A stretch of DNA of 64,000 nucleotides from Zantedeschia hybrid cultivar (GCA_030544215.1 JARZZO010000002.1:23931395-23995394); one strand, 5' to 3'; positions 21,112 to 32,727 are shown, numbered from the stretch's first letter. Translations and numbers: made by a program. The notes: generated by a model from the letters alone, not told the origin.

Positions 21112-23719
21112 TGATGGGAATCCAAGAGCTGCGGAAATGGAGTCAAGGGTCCATTGTGTATTCTATTTGGCCCATTAGAGGCCCAATTGATTTTTTAAAA
21201 AAAGTTTAGGTCTATTTTAGTCTTTTATTTTGAATAAGGGGAATTTTGGTCCATCAGTGTTAGGGTTGCTTGTTCTATTTATAGTCTTGTACTGCCTCTT
21301 AGGAGAGGGATGGATGACTGTTGAAATGAAAATGTGTGTATTGCATTCCTTCTAGGATCCCGTGAAGGGAGGGTGAGATGCCCCGCCGCCTAGCACTGCC
21401 ATCTTCCCCACGCCCTGTAAGTCTCTTCTTCCTCCTCTATCTCTCTCCCTTGTCATCTCCTTAACCCCGGCCTTCGAGCCATTCTTCCCTTTTCCTGATG
21501 ATGTCCCGCATCAATTTTGCTATCAGAGCAGGCTTTGATCCCCCATTGTACCGCCGCGCCACTGCCTTCCATCACGTTGTCCACTGTTCGCTTACCTTCC
21601 TCGTCACCGCAGTTCAAGAGGAAGAAGATGAGGGAGAAGAAGGGCACGTTGGCCATCACCTTGCCTTGCATAGCTAGTCGTGTGCCGATTGCAGCCCCCC
21701 CCCCCCCTCCTCTTCTTCTTCTTCTTCTTGTTGTTGTTTTCCCGGTAAAGAAGAGAGAGAGAGAGAGAAACGACAAGGGTGATAGCAACAAAAGCAGATG
21801 GCGGCAATGGCCTTAGTGACCGTTGCCGCTGCTGCCAACAGCACTAGCGGCTAGCACTGTTGTGCCATCGCCGGCCTTTGTTGTCGTCACCGTCATCGGT
21901 CTTTGCCAGCGTTGCTGGCACCGCCGCCATCTGAGTCCAACACCGCCCTGTCATCTTTCTCTCCCTCTCTCTTGCTCTCTCCTGCATTAGGGTTAGGGAG
22001 GAAGTGGGGAAGGGAGAAGAAAGGGACTGGCCCGAGCCCTTTTAAGAGCAACCTGGTCAAGCCAGGTTTGACCTGGCCCTAGTCTGAACCAGGTCAGGTC
22101 TCAACCAACCTTGATCCGAGCCATTTGCAGCCCTGTTTAAACTGGTCCAAACCAGGTTATTTTAAGTGAGTTCGAGCCATTTTGACACACCTGGTTCGAA
22201 CAAAGGCTCCATCAAGCTCAAGCTAGGCCCGGGCGTGGTCTGGTGCAGTGCACCTGACAGTGCAGCATGAGTTGATATCGCACCACCATCGTCGGGGAGT
22301 CATCCGGACTCTGATTCGTGTGATGTTTGTGCAGTTGGTCTCATCTTAGTGAGCCCAACCTAGATCCAGCATGCGTTAGCCCCGATAGTGCCTCATTTTA
22401 CGTGTCACATCTATATGCATATCGAGATCACCCATTCGTGCTCCGATTCGTGCATCATATGCACCATTGGCTTCATCTCAGCGAGGTCGACTCAACTCCA
22501 GTGTGATACTTCCCCGATAATGCCGCATTTTGCATGCCCACCTCCAACGGCCGTGTCGGATACACGAGGGCACCTTCGTGCTTTGTTTTATGCGCCGATC
22601 GTACCATTGGCATCCTTGCAGCAAGGCGGACCTCGTCCAACGCTTCTTTAGTATGCATCGTTTTGTGTGTCGCTTCTCATACTTTCCAAGGCGATGGCTA
22701 CCGACTACTCGAGCAGACATTGGGGGATGTCTGAAGATTCTGCATGGTGCAACTTAGAGAGTGATTGGAACAACTTCAAGAATGATTAGAAGCACGATTG
22801 AGACCAGTTGGAGTGTGATATTCAAAGCTTTTGTACCATGCTGACCAATCCAAAGGATGTTGTCTATGAGATTGACCCAGCAATGATTGAGGAGTATGAA
22901 AATGAAATGAAAGAGGTACATTATGTAGTCGATCTAACACTAGAAGATGAATATTCGGGAGAGGTTGATTCAGTGATGTATGTAGTAGATAATAACTTCT
23001 TCCTCACTGAAGAGAATGAGCTGAAGACAGTAAAGTTAATTGGAGATGTGGTCAATCAACCGAAGGTCGTTCGAGACGTCATCAGCCCACAAGATTTTGA
23101 CCACATATGGAGCGACATCGAGGCACACTTTCCTTCTTAAGTTGGAGCATTCTTGCGCATGATGATTCATGAGCCGTCTATGATGTTTCCTGAGTATGCT
23201 ACCATCATTTCTCCATGGATATTGACTCACTTCAAAACTCAATGACGAGTTTTCTTGAACCAGGGGAGAATGATGGGAATCCAAGAACTACAAAAAAACA
23301 TAGTCAAGGGTCCATTGTGTATTTTATATTTATATTTGGCCCATTAGAGATCCAATTGATGTTTTTTAAAAAAAATTAGATCTAATTTAGTCTTTTATTT
23401 TGAAGAAGGGGTATTTTGGTCTTTTAATGTTATGGTTGTTAGGGTTGCTTGTTCTATTTATAGTCTTGTCCTCCCTCTTGAGAGAGGGATGGATGATTAT
23501 TAAAATGAAAATGTTGCTTTGAGAATAGCCGCCATCATGTGTGTATTGTGTTCCTTCTAGAATCTTATGAAGGGAGGGTGAGATGCCCTGCCACCCAGCA
23601 CCGCTATCTTCCCCACCCCCTGCAGATCTTCTCTTCTTCCTCTATATCTCTCCCTTGTCGTCTCCTTAACCCCGGCCTCCGAGCCATTCTTCCCATTTTC
23701 CCCATGCTGTCCTGCATCA
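21112..23719 (+). mobile_element. Short LTR retrotransposon, element 2 (same family as element 1)
   Basis: The LTRs at 21112-21513 and 23271-23719 both start TGATGGGAATCCAAGA and end TGTCC(C/T)GCATCA. A Met-type primer site (GCTATCAGAGCAGG) follows the left LTR. CCAGGGGAGAA precedes the right LTR. The internal order copies element 1: a CCG-rich block, then a block repeating ATTCGTGCTCCGATT and CATTGGCTTCATCT phrases, then a short acidic ORF. I do not find a matching 5-bp TSD (GTACG left, ACATG right), so one flank may have changed. Confidence 0.85.
22808..23140 (+). CDS. Internal ORF of element 2, acidic protein of unknown function
   Basis: This 110-codon frame is rich in Asp, Glu and Val and ends HIWSDIEAHFPS. 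It occupies the position of the protease-like ORF of element 1 but is shorter, and I recognise no domain in it. After its stop the FKTQ(stop)RVFLNQGR-like tail of the family is still readable before the polypurine tract. It may be a decayed relic rather than a working gene. Confidence 0.35.
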   Translation: MECDIQSFCTMLTNPKDVVYEIDPAMIEEYENEMKEVHYVVDLTLEDEYSGEVDSVMYVVDNNFFLTEENELKTVKLIGDVVNQPKVVRDVISPQDFDHIWSDIEAHFPS

Positions 23720-24415
23720 ACATGAGGTTCAAAATATCTCACAACAGATCTCATTTTAGCGTGTGTAATATCCATAGAAACCCTATACATATACAGAAGA
23801 TTTTTGACAGGATTTCTGGTGAAACACAAAGTTGTCACAATCATGTCAGAAAATTTTCATGTCATCTCATTAAGAATTAATTCACATAAATTCAAAGGCC
23901 AATAAACTATCCTTGTTGCAAATCCTAGGACAGAGGGTTAGAAATTGGTCACAAAGGGCTGCCATCTTAGCTTGGATATTTTTATGAATTTATCAGGAAA
24001 TAATCAGATTATCCAAACTTTGGGTCATGTAATGAGAATTAAAATCCAGTAAAATATGAGACAAGCTGCCTATTTCTGCTTCTGTCTGCTCAGCCTGAAC
24101 CAGGAATATGGCCTCGAAGGGCCCATCAGATGACTACAAAAAATTCTGAAAAATTAAGTATGCCCACTAGAGCTGTAAATTATACCCATATGCGCGAGAC
24201 CCGTCTCAGACCCTTACGTAGAAAATGGGTACAATATAACCTGTACCCATCATAACATGGGCAGATGCGGGTCTAATTCCGTCCCGTAATTTTTCAGGAG
24301 CCATGGTTCTCACTAATATCTATTAGCAGGTCTGCGCTGACACCCGATAGAAACAGGAATTACCCGATAGAAATGGGAATTAGGTTAATGCCTTCTCCCC
24401 TCTCTCTCTCACGAG
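23720..24415. other. Unassigned DNA
   Basis: No gene, repeat or TE end is recognised. Short open frames overlap on both strands. Confidence 0.35.
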
Positions 24416-24418
24416 CAC

Positions 24419-24612
24419 ACCCCCCCCCCCCCTTTCTTTTTCTGGTGGGTTTTTCTGATGGGTGCTCCTGTGCCAATAGCTACTCCTGGCAACGAAGTAG
24501 TGCCTGGCCTCCCCCCCCCTTCTTTTTCTGCTGGGTTTTTCTGATGGGTGCTCCTGTGCCAACCAATAGCTACTCCTGGCAATGAAGTAGAGCCTGGCCT
24601 CCCCCCCCCCCC
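24419..24612. repeat. Tandem duplication, about 100-bp unit, two copies
   Basis: The phrase TTTTTCTGATGGGTGCTCCT recurs, followed by GTGCCAATAGCTACTCCTGG, each copy bounded by a C-homopolymer. The copies differ by a 4-bp indel (CCAA). It directly precedes the protease fragment. Confidence 0.85.
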
Positions 24613-24615
24613 TCG

Positions 24616-24803
24616 GCTGACCTCACTGACGATGAGTACCAGGCTGCCTACCTCGACGTCAAGCCCGGCCAGTGGCAGTCCCCTCGCCTCGACTGCATAC
24701 CTAGTGATCACTACCGGGTCGCCGATGGTGAGGAGCTACCAGAAGAAGTGGATTGGAGGGAGAAGGGCGTTGTTGCCCCCCGTCAAGGACCAATGCAGCT
24801 ACG
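24616..24803 (+). pseudogene. Papain-like (C1A) cysteine protease fragment
   Basis: Translation from 24616 gives ADLTDDEYQAAYL, the end of an I29 inhibitor propeptide. A linker follows, then EELPEEVDWREKGVVAP, the canonical start of the mature papain domain. One extra C in the run at 24776-24781 shifts the frame. The next frame continues PVKDQCSYG and reaches GTGAGC, which looks like a splice donor at 24804. The family normally has KDQGxCGSCWAF with the catalytic Cys; here the Cys-containing block is absent, and the preceding Gly is Cys. I see no other exon nearby, so this is a dead fragment, perhaps carried in by a transposon. Confidence 0.75.
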
Positions 24804-24838
24804 GTGAGCCAAATCTCTCTGTGTGTACGTTCAGTTAG

Positions 24839-25609
24839 AAACTTAGAATATATTTCTTTCACTTAAGCTAAGTGCCCCGAGCTCTCATTATTGCCAAGCT
24901 CCTCCTGGGCTGAGAGAGCACAAGTAGACCACTGCTGAAGCTTAAGGATGGCCCTCCACCTCCTCTCCCTCCCTCCTCCCATGTCCTCCTCCGTCACCAT
25001 TTATCACCATCACCGCCCGCCACTACTTCAAGCTCCCATACAAAACCTCCTCCTTGTTACTGCTGCGATGGCTCCCTTCTTCTTCTATCCGGCCAGCTCT
25101 GGGGTCTCCATCTATTAGATGCATATCGTCGAACAGGTAGAAGGCAGATGCGAAGGAGGCAAAGAAGTATGCAAGATGACGACACAGGGGGGTCCCTGCT
25201 GCAGCGCCGTTGCCAGCCCTGGGGTGAGCTTGCTGATGCCACTTTTATTTCCATCTTCAGGTTCCCCAGCACCAGGTGCTCCTTTTATTGGTCACTGGGT
25301 GCTCGGGTCTGCTACTGGGGCTGCTCTGACCTGTCTACCCTCCCAATTGACAATTGACAGTGCTAATGCCCAATATAGCACATAAAAGTCAAATGAATAT
25401 GTGGAATAGATTTAAGAAATTCTAGAACCAGCTTGCTGTCATAGGGAAAAAAAAAGAAAAAACAGAAAAAAAAGAAAGGTGGACAGCCACTAATGCATCT
25501 CTACTATTAAAGCGTAACCATGTGAAACCTAATCCAATTTTGATGAAAGTAAGTAGGCTTCCTAGGCATCATGTGAAGGTCTATTTCCCTCACGCATCAT
25601 CATGCTGCT
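24839..25609. other. Unassigned DNA after the protease fragment
   Basis: C/T-rich around 24950-25080, otherwise featureless. I looked for the catalytic Cys, His and Asn blocks of the protease and did not find them. Confidence 0.35.
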
Positions 25610-25614
25610 ATATT

Positions 25615-25881
25615 TGTAACGACCCGAACCAATTCTTGTGAGGTATTGTGCTCTCTGAGCCAAGCATGTATAGTTGTCCCCAATAGATATCTCACAAGTT
25701 AGATCCAAATCCCACATATATGACTCAACAACTTTTTCCATTTTCCAATATGGGACCAGTCCGGTTTATTCCCACCCTAGCCCCCCAGACGTAGTGGTGG
25801 CTCTACACTGTGGTTGCTCTACTCCAACTTACTATGCAGGTAGCCTTTTTCTCCTACCCAACTCATGACCGGGTCACTACA
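25615..25881. mobile_element. Small solo LTR or TRIM-like element (TSD ATATT)
   Basis: Begins TGTAACGACCCG and ends CGGGTCACTACA, with TG/CA termini. ATATT is duplicated at 25610-25614 and 25882-25886. The length of 267 bp and 5-bp TSD fit a solo LTR of a small retroelement. It has no coding content. Confidence 0.75.
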
Positions 25882-25886
25882 ATATT

Positions 25887-27493
25887 CATTCTAGATTTTA
25901 TACGTAAGGATTGAAAGCCCTAAACAATGTCATCACTCTGCCAAATGGCAGATCCATCTCTTAACAATTGAAGTAGTCATGGAGAGGATCATTCTAGGAG
26001 CAAAACCAAATCATTACAGCAAGGAGGAACATTCATGTAAGGTCCAAAATCGTACAAAATGCTCATGGTCCGTAAATTAAATGGAACTTAGTGAAATTCA
26101 AGTCCATCATCCAACCGTGTACCTTGAATTCCTCTGGTCCCAACTTTTAAGTCTTCGAGCTTCTAGAGATCTCCCTTTAAGCTTGCGCATAGTAGCGTCT
26201 CCTCCTTTCTTGCTTCTTCGATGTGCACCTTCTACATCCCAAGCTGATTCTCCTTTCTTCTATTCTGTTTCAAGCAAGAAAAATTGAGGTGGATGCAGGA
26301 GATAATGGCGGAGAGGATCAAGATGGACACGGGCACCTTGTTTCATGCCCAGGTTCTGCTTGGACCTGGATGCAAATCAAAATATTCGCTACCTTATAAT
26401 ATTCACTCGCTAATGGATTGTTAAAATGTGACTTGTCCTTGAGAGGGAAATGACCAGCGGACCAGTTTTTTGGATGGAGAAACACTTACCTGCAGCTTAG
26501 ATATGTTATTTTTGCATTGATCTTAATATAGAATGATTCAATTAATTTAGTTTCCTTGGCAGAAATGGTAGGAGTATGAAATGTTTGTATCTATTTAAAA
26601 GACAGGTGACTCAAATATTATGCATCATGATCCAATTAATGTAGTTTCCTTGGCAGTTAAGTGTAGAGGATGAAATGCTTGTACCTATTTAAAAGACGGG
26701 TGGCTCACATGTTGTACATCCTGGTAGGCATCTTCTTAGAAGGCACAATATACATGATTATATCACTGTTAAGGATCCTATCTCTTATGCGCATATCATT
26801 AACTTCACAGATGTAGGGTAGCAATTGTTACAATATATGTCAAGATGTTCCCAAAACCTTCATCTTTTGGTCTACATTTAGCATCCTATTGACAACTGAG
26901 TGTTCCCTTCCATCTTCTTTTTTTAACCAGCTCTTATAATTCATGATGCTTCCAAACATTTTTGTCTCCATTTGTGCTGAACCTCCCCTATTGCTAACCC
27001 TTCACCGTCTTTTTAAACGTTGTTTTTAGTCTCTATTTCCACTGATCCTCCATTATGACAGCTGCCCACAAAAGTTCTCTTTAGATGTGTTAGTAATGGA
27101 TATAGATGCCATTCAAGTGAGATACGGATCGTATGGTCAAATTTGTTTTTTAAAAAAAATATTAGCATACTGAATATGTTGCACTAGAAAATGTCATTGA
27201 GGAACATTCTAACAGAGTTGAAGTCTGACAAGACCAAGTCGAAGAATCCAAAGAAGCAAAATCTTAAATCCAACCCTGCTTCCATGCTATGCATGCTATT
27301 AAATATCATTCTTCACGTTGATTATGAATGTTGCTCGTCACTTCATCTGTAATTGTCATTCGATTATAAATTTAGCTTTGTTAAGAATGTTGATTAATGA
27401 TTATTGCTTTCATACTGTAGGTCATGCGTTTATTTTACCATTATCAACTGCCATTTACATTCTTTCATATGAAATTCTTCACATGACTGCCAG
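25887..27493. other. Intron sequence upstream of the kinase exons
   Basis: No TE boundary and no further kinase exon is recognisable; I looked for the APE and DxWSFG/LPY motifs. A duplicated phrase (CCAATTAATGTAGTTTCCTTGG-like, near 26535-26560 and 26630-26660) suggests a small local duplication. Confidence 0.4.
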
Positions 27494-27778
27494 GGTTTGA
27501 GGCCTACCATACCAAAAGGTACACATCCAAAGCTAACAGAACTTCTTGAACGATGCTGGCAGCAAGACCCCAGTCTCAGGCCAGATTTCTCCGAAATTTT
27601 AGAGATACTGCAGCATATTGCAAAAGAGGTAAGAGTATTCGATCTAGCATTATTTATTTTTTATAAGCCTTGGCTTTTCCTGATTTTGAGTCACCAATAG
27701 GTTGGAGATGAATCTGATGATCATCGCAAGGAGAGGTCATCTGGCAGATTCCTTTCAGTTCTCAGACGGGGCCACTGA
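27494..27778 (+). CDS. Last two exons of a STY46-like (Raf-like) protein kinase
   Basis: Exon 27494-27628 encodes GLRPTIPKGTHPKLTELLERCWQQDPSLRPDFSEILEILQHIAKE, with acceptor TGCCAG and donor GTAAGA. Exon 27701-27778, with acceptor ACCAATAG, encodes VGDESDDHRKERSSGRFLSVLRRGH and ends at TGA. This is kinase subdomains X-XI (the CW...DP..RP.F motif) plus the short basic tail of the plant ACT-domain STY8/STY17/STY46 group. Those kinases phosphorylate transit peptides of chloroplast precursor proteins in the cytosol. The rest of the kinase domain and the ACT domain are not in the window, so the gene must start left of position 1, or this is a detached 3' fragment. Both splice junctions keep phase, which favours a working gene. 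Confidence 0.85.
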
Positions 27779-29715
27779 AGCTTGATGCTGTCTACAGATC
27801 TGTATGTTTGTGTTCATGGGACATTCCCATAATGCATTTATATCGTACTGCACATGTGCCCTGTTGATCTAGATTCTAATTTTGAGCTGTCTTTTCCTCT
27901 TTTACCCATTTCCATCTTCCAATATTTCAACACGAGTCATGCCATGTAAGCAGAGAACATGTGTGCACATTTAATAGTGGTTAAAATGCTGATCAAAATG
28001 TTCTTACATAACTTATGATGATTTGTTTTGAGAGTTGAATTTTGATTCTTGGAGCAATATTAACATCCAAAGTTGTTCATATCAAGTCCACGTGGCGGTG
28101 TCATATGCATCTGTTGGCGTAGGGACACATGGCGGGTGGAATGTATGACAAATCTGCTAAAAAACATATGCTGGCAACTATTATGCATGTTATCTTCTGG
28201 CTCAGAAGCCGCACTTGTTAGACTGAGGAGGATTGTCCCCCAGATTCGTAAGCCAAAAACCTGTAAAGTGGGCGGCCCCAATCCAAATCGTCGATCCGGA
28301 CCAACCATTGCTGGCTCCTGCTGCTTTTTCTGTCCAAGATCTAGTCAAAAGGATTCTGGGCAGCAGATCAGAAAGGTGGGTCAAGATTGGATAAATTCGC
28401 AAAAAAATTGACACATGCCGGTTGATGTTGAACTATCCTGATTCATGCCATGTCTGAAAGCTTGAACTGGACATGGTGAAGATAGCTGATACATACACCC
28501 TGCTATGGTGGCCACATGGAACAATGCTCGCGAGTCTGTCCAATTGAGCTATCCCCCATTTCCTGAAGATGGAGTTCATGCATCCGGTACCACGATATAG
28601 TAAGAAATGGACCACCTCAGATGTTAACCTGTTCAATCGTGATGATGTTTTTGTTTCTTTATATTGTTACAGGCGTAGTTGTTGACTTGCTGGTGGTAGC
28701 TTCTGGACCATTTTACCAAGCATGAGTCCAAAATACTCCCGTCTTAATTAATCTAATTTCTCAATTGCTATCTCATGAATCTTGACTGAGAATGCTGGGC
28801 GGACTCAAATGCTTGCGACAAGAATGACAGTCTCGAGCTGATGTTATGAATGTCAAGTCTCCCACTGGTTCGATTAACCCCTTGCTAGAAAGAAATATTA
28901 AAGCCTTCTTTTGGCAGTTTGTTACCCATTCTTTTATTATGCTTGTTTTATCTGGTTACACAAGACAAGGTGTACAGGCATAATATTGTTCTTTTGTTTG
29001 TTAGCTATTCAGCTTATGCGGCGTACCTACTAGTCTGCTACCTTGTAGTGACAAAGTTGGCCCTCTCTCCCCTTCACCTTGTGGTGACAAAGCTGGCCCT
29101 CTCTCCCCTTCCTGTTCCTGATTACGTTCGAATGTTGTGGTCCCCATTTTAAAATGGCCCATCTGGTAATCTTTTGCCTTCTGAGAAGGTGATTGTTACC
29201 TGTTGAGAAAGGGATTGAACTTGCTTGCGTGAAGCCTGCTCTTTGCTGTCTAGCTGACGTGGTCCTCGAGAGTACTAATCTTGGGCGGACGGAAGTGATG
29301 GGTTACGGCTCATCATTTCAAAGTGAGCATCACCTTCTCCCCATATGTCCAAGGCGCACATGGGTGTAAAGAGGAGGGCCTGGATGATCTCCTTCCATCT
29401 TGGATCGGTATGTCCATCTAGTGGGCATTCATTTGGATTTGTTACTATTCCGGCGTCTGAATCCTGCTTATTCAAGATCGGTATGTCTATCTAGTGGACA
29501 TTCATTGGGATTTGTTACTATTCCGGCGCTTGAATCCTGCTTATATCTGTTTGGATACGGTATTTCACCATGGGACAGCTGTTTGCAGCATGTTTGGTCC
29601 CTTCGTTAAAGGGATGTGTTTTTTGGCACTAATCTAGCATGAAAGGTGGCTGGAAGGATTGGTGGACCTGAACTGTTATCAGTTCCATGAGTTGATGCCG
29701 TGGGGGCCTTGGGTA
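27779..29715. other. Kinase 3' UTR and downstream intergenic DNA with two small tandem duplications
   Basis: The first few hundred bases after the TGA are probably 3' UTR. A 36-bp unit (ACCTTGTRGTGACAAAG...) is repeated twice at 29040-29111. A 74-bp unit starting GATCGGTATGTCYATCTAGT is repeated at 29402-29475 and 29476-29546. No gene is recognised. Confidence 0.5.
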
Positions 29716-29964
29716 TCTTTACTATAATATTAAAACATAGTCTTTATTTTTCCGCCACATTTAAACTAGGATACGTGGTCGCAGGAGAATTTCTCTCTCT
29801 CTCTCTCTCTCTCTGAAGAATTATTAAAATAGATTTTTTATTTTTTCTCTCTTTATAAGGAATTATTAAAATAGAGTTCATATTTTTTTACTAAAATTAA
29901 AATTATTTACTCAAATTTGATACTTTACCATGCATCGTATGGATAGACACCGGTATAGAGCTAG
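29716..29964 (+). mobile_element. Small non-autonomous Helitron (249 bp)
   Basis: Begins TCTTTACTATAATATTAAAA after an A and ends CTAG before a T, the A/T insertion rule of Helitrons. A short hairpin (CCATGCATCGTATGG) lies about 15 bp before the 3' end. A CT microsatellite occurs at 29794-29814. No coding sequence. Confidence 0.75.
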
Positions 29965-29965
29965 T

Positions 29966-30550
29966 TAGTTTCAATATTTGAGCTCAAAAAAGGTTTCGAT
30001 ATTAAACGTGGGAAGAGAGGAAAGAGAGTTTTGGTACTATGAGGCTAAATTGCAATGTCCCTAATATGGTAAAGATCTGAATTAAATTTACTATAATAAC
30101 GTATTCTTTGGATAAATATTAAACTTGATAAAATATAACTAAGAGGATAGTTGGGAATACCTTTATTTTTTAGGCAATTAGCTATGCAAATTCTAATTCA
30201 TGATAATTTTGACTCAATTTTTAAAAATAGAACAAACTCTTTGCTTGTATGTTTCGCAAGATTGTCATACGTAAAAGATAGATAGACATGTTTGGCAAAT
30301 AATATTTTAAAAAAATAAAAAGAACCAAATTTTCTAACCACGGCCTCAGGTTTGCAAGTATCATGTCGCAGGGGACTGCCAATCCTCTGGCCACGGTAGC
30401 TGTAGCCGCTGTCCGTAGGGAACAACACCAGGGTGGGCTGGTTATGGCGGCAGCACACACCTCGAATGGTTCCCGTTTGGATCCTGCTGGCTGCTGGTCT
30501 CCAAGCCTCACTACTGTCAAGTAATACTTGATGCATTGAGAATCAATGTA
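29966..30550. other. Unassigned intergenic DNA
   Basis: AT-rich to 30330. A GC-richer 180-bp island then follows (30345-30530), open in several frames but without a family signature. Confidence 0.35.
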
Positions 30551-31094
30551 GTAAGTTCAGTCATATAATACAAGATGACATTAGTCTTGATGGAACATGA
30601 GTTGGATAATTTTTTATTCGGGTGAACTAGGCAACCATCAAATACGGATACAGATTTTGGATATGATAAATATATGTAGACATGACAAATATTTCGTGGA
30701 CATATTTGTTTTGTCCATGAAATATTTGTCATGTCTAAAAAATATTCATCATCTCTAAATATTTGTGTATAGATTTTTGAATATTACAAAAAAAATTTAG
30801 ACATGACAAATATTTTATGGGCATGATAAATAATATTTATCATGCTTACGAAGTTTTTATCATACTTAAAAAAATTTGTCATCCCTACATATATGTGTAC
30901 AAATTTATAGACGTGATAAATAGTATTTATCGTACGTACGAAATATTTGTCATATCTATATATATTTGTCATAATCAAAATGTTGTACTTGCGTTTAATA
31001 TCTGTGTGACTCATTCGAATAAAAAATTATTTAATCTATGTACCAATCTATGTAGATCAATATCATTTTATATTACAAAATGATTCAACTTACA
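30551..31094. mobile_element. Foldback-type element, 544 bp
   Basis: The left end GTAAGTTCAGTCATATAATA pairs with the right end, whose reverse complement is GTAAGTTGAATCATTTTGTA. Similarity continues for about 80 bp to AATAATTTTTTATTCG. The interior is made of many direct and inverted copies of ATGACAAATATTT/AAATATTTGTCAT. No TSD was found by eye. Confidence 0.7.
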
Positions 31095-31503
31095 CGGACC
31101 CTCGGTGCCATTACTCTTGAGCATTACTCCACTACTATCATCAAAGCTTTGTCCATCGTGAGATGGCAACCAGTGTGAGCAGTCACGGGGCCACACGCTG
31201 GTGAGCATTCATGGTAGCTAGGGCCCAGAGCATGGCACCACTTCACTGGCACCCCTGCCACTGTGCTCGCTGTGCTGGCGTCGTGCCGTTCAAGCAGGGT
31301 GATGCGTGGGTGAACATTTTGTAGCTGATGAGCTTTTTGCTGTTGCAGTCGGCCCGTTTCACCTCGTACAGATAGAGCCGGTCTCCACATCACGTAGGCT
31401 CGAGGGAGGAAATGGGCCTGCATCCATTTGATGGGGATTGGCAAAGAGGATGATGCGGTCATGTTAGGTCACGGTGGGGAGAAAAAGGCCGTAGGAGGAG
31501 GAG
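31095..31503. other. Unassigned GC-richer DNA
   Basis: A 112-codon minus-strand frame (31124-31462) is present but has no recognisable domain, and its composition would allow it by chance. Confidence 0.3.
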
Positions 31504-32727
31504 CAGGGGCGTAGTCAGGATTTTAGACTTCGGAGGTCACAAGAAAAAAAATTAATTAAGCTATTAATCATTAGATAAATATTACTTTGATAATCTATTT
31601 GTTTAGATACACATAATATCCTGCTTACAAAATATTTCATAAGATAATAAATTTAAACAAATTTAAAATTATTAATTTAAAATCTTAAAAAGTTAGTGGT
31701 TGTTCTACTTATATTTTAGCCTCGGTTAGCACATATTGAAATAATAGAGGAATAAGAATCTTCATAATATAACTTTTCAAAATGCATGATAAAATATACA
31801 TGAATAAAATTCAATTGATGTTAACGTCAATAGTGTCCATCCAAAATAGTACAAATATATAAGTCATAATCAAATAACTAATTAAAAGAATAAATAGGAT
31901 CACAATGACAAATGAAACTAGTTAATGATATGTGCAAATTCTTAAAGTTGACGATGTTATTAGAAAGACAAAGAATGTGCTCTCTACATCTATCAAACCG
32001 ACGCCTCGAGTTTAAAAGATAGTTCATGGTTGATAGACAACCTGATCCATGGTGGAGACAGCAAGGGTGCTTGGGGCGCTAGATGTCCCAATGAAAGAAA
32101 ATGAAAACTAGAAAATTATTAAGCGGGAGGTGTTGGAGTTTTGCTATAGATAAGATTTCTATTGAACCGGCTCCTAGGGGAGTTGGTTCACCACTTGCTT
32201 CCTATTTGAGAGGTGGCAGGTTCGAGTTTAACACCTCTCCAACCATACAGCGTTGGGATATTTAATTTTTGATCTGTGGGATTATTTTTTAAAAAAATCA
32301 GTTCGACTTGGAATCTTCGCCTAATTAGGCAGAACTTTTGACCGTTTCAGAATTAACTCCAAAATATTTGGAGGATATCTCGGGTTCCACTTGGTTGGAG
32401 CTTTGTCGCTTGTAAACATTTATATTCGTGGCCTCTGAGCCACCCTTCAAAAAAAAAGATAAGATTCCTATTTAAGAAAAGCATAAGCGCTAAATTAGAT
32501 TGTATTTTTGGACTTGAAAATTAAACTTTCCAAATTCCTTAGGTCCTACTAATGTGACTTTTTCTTAGAGATTCTCACAAATCAAGGAATACGATGAGAA
32601 GTAGTTAAGTAAATCTTCAAACGGAAGGGGGACGTATGCTTGCCGGGGATCTTAATATCGCAAAGAAAAAATTCTAAATCCCGGAGGGGGCATGACCCCC
32701 TTGGCCCCTCCCGTGGCTCCGCCTCGG
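31504..32727. mobile_element. hAT-like non-autonomous element with a nested SINE
   Basis: Left end CAGGGGCGTAGTCAGGATTT. The right end, reverse complemented, is CCGAGGCGGAGCCACGGGAG. Both sides abut AGGAGGAG, which could be the 8-bp TSD but is low complexity. The interior is AT-rich and noncoding. Confidence 0.65.
32164..32457 (+). mobile_element. tRNA-derived SINE (15-bp TSD)
   Basis: The direct repeat GATAAGATTYCTATT (32149-32163 and 32458-32472) brackets a 294-bp unit. It has a Pol III A-box-like CTAGGGGAGTTGG about 12 bp in and a B-box-like GGTTCGAGTTT about 50 bp further. The end is CCACCCTTC plus a nine-base A tail. This is a clean retroposition inside the hAT-like element. Confidence 0.88.

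Noticed and set aside
31124..31462. 112-codon minus-strand frame as a gene
   Set aside because: No domain, no promoter or splice context, and length is within chance for this GC content.
32176..32240. A- and B-box motifs suggesting a tRNA gene
   Set aside because: No cloverleaf or anticodon arm. The unit has a poly(A) tail and target duplication, so it is a SINE.
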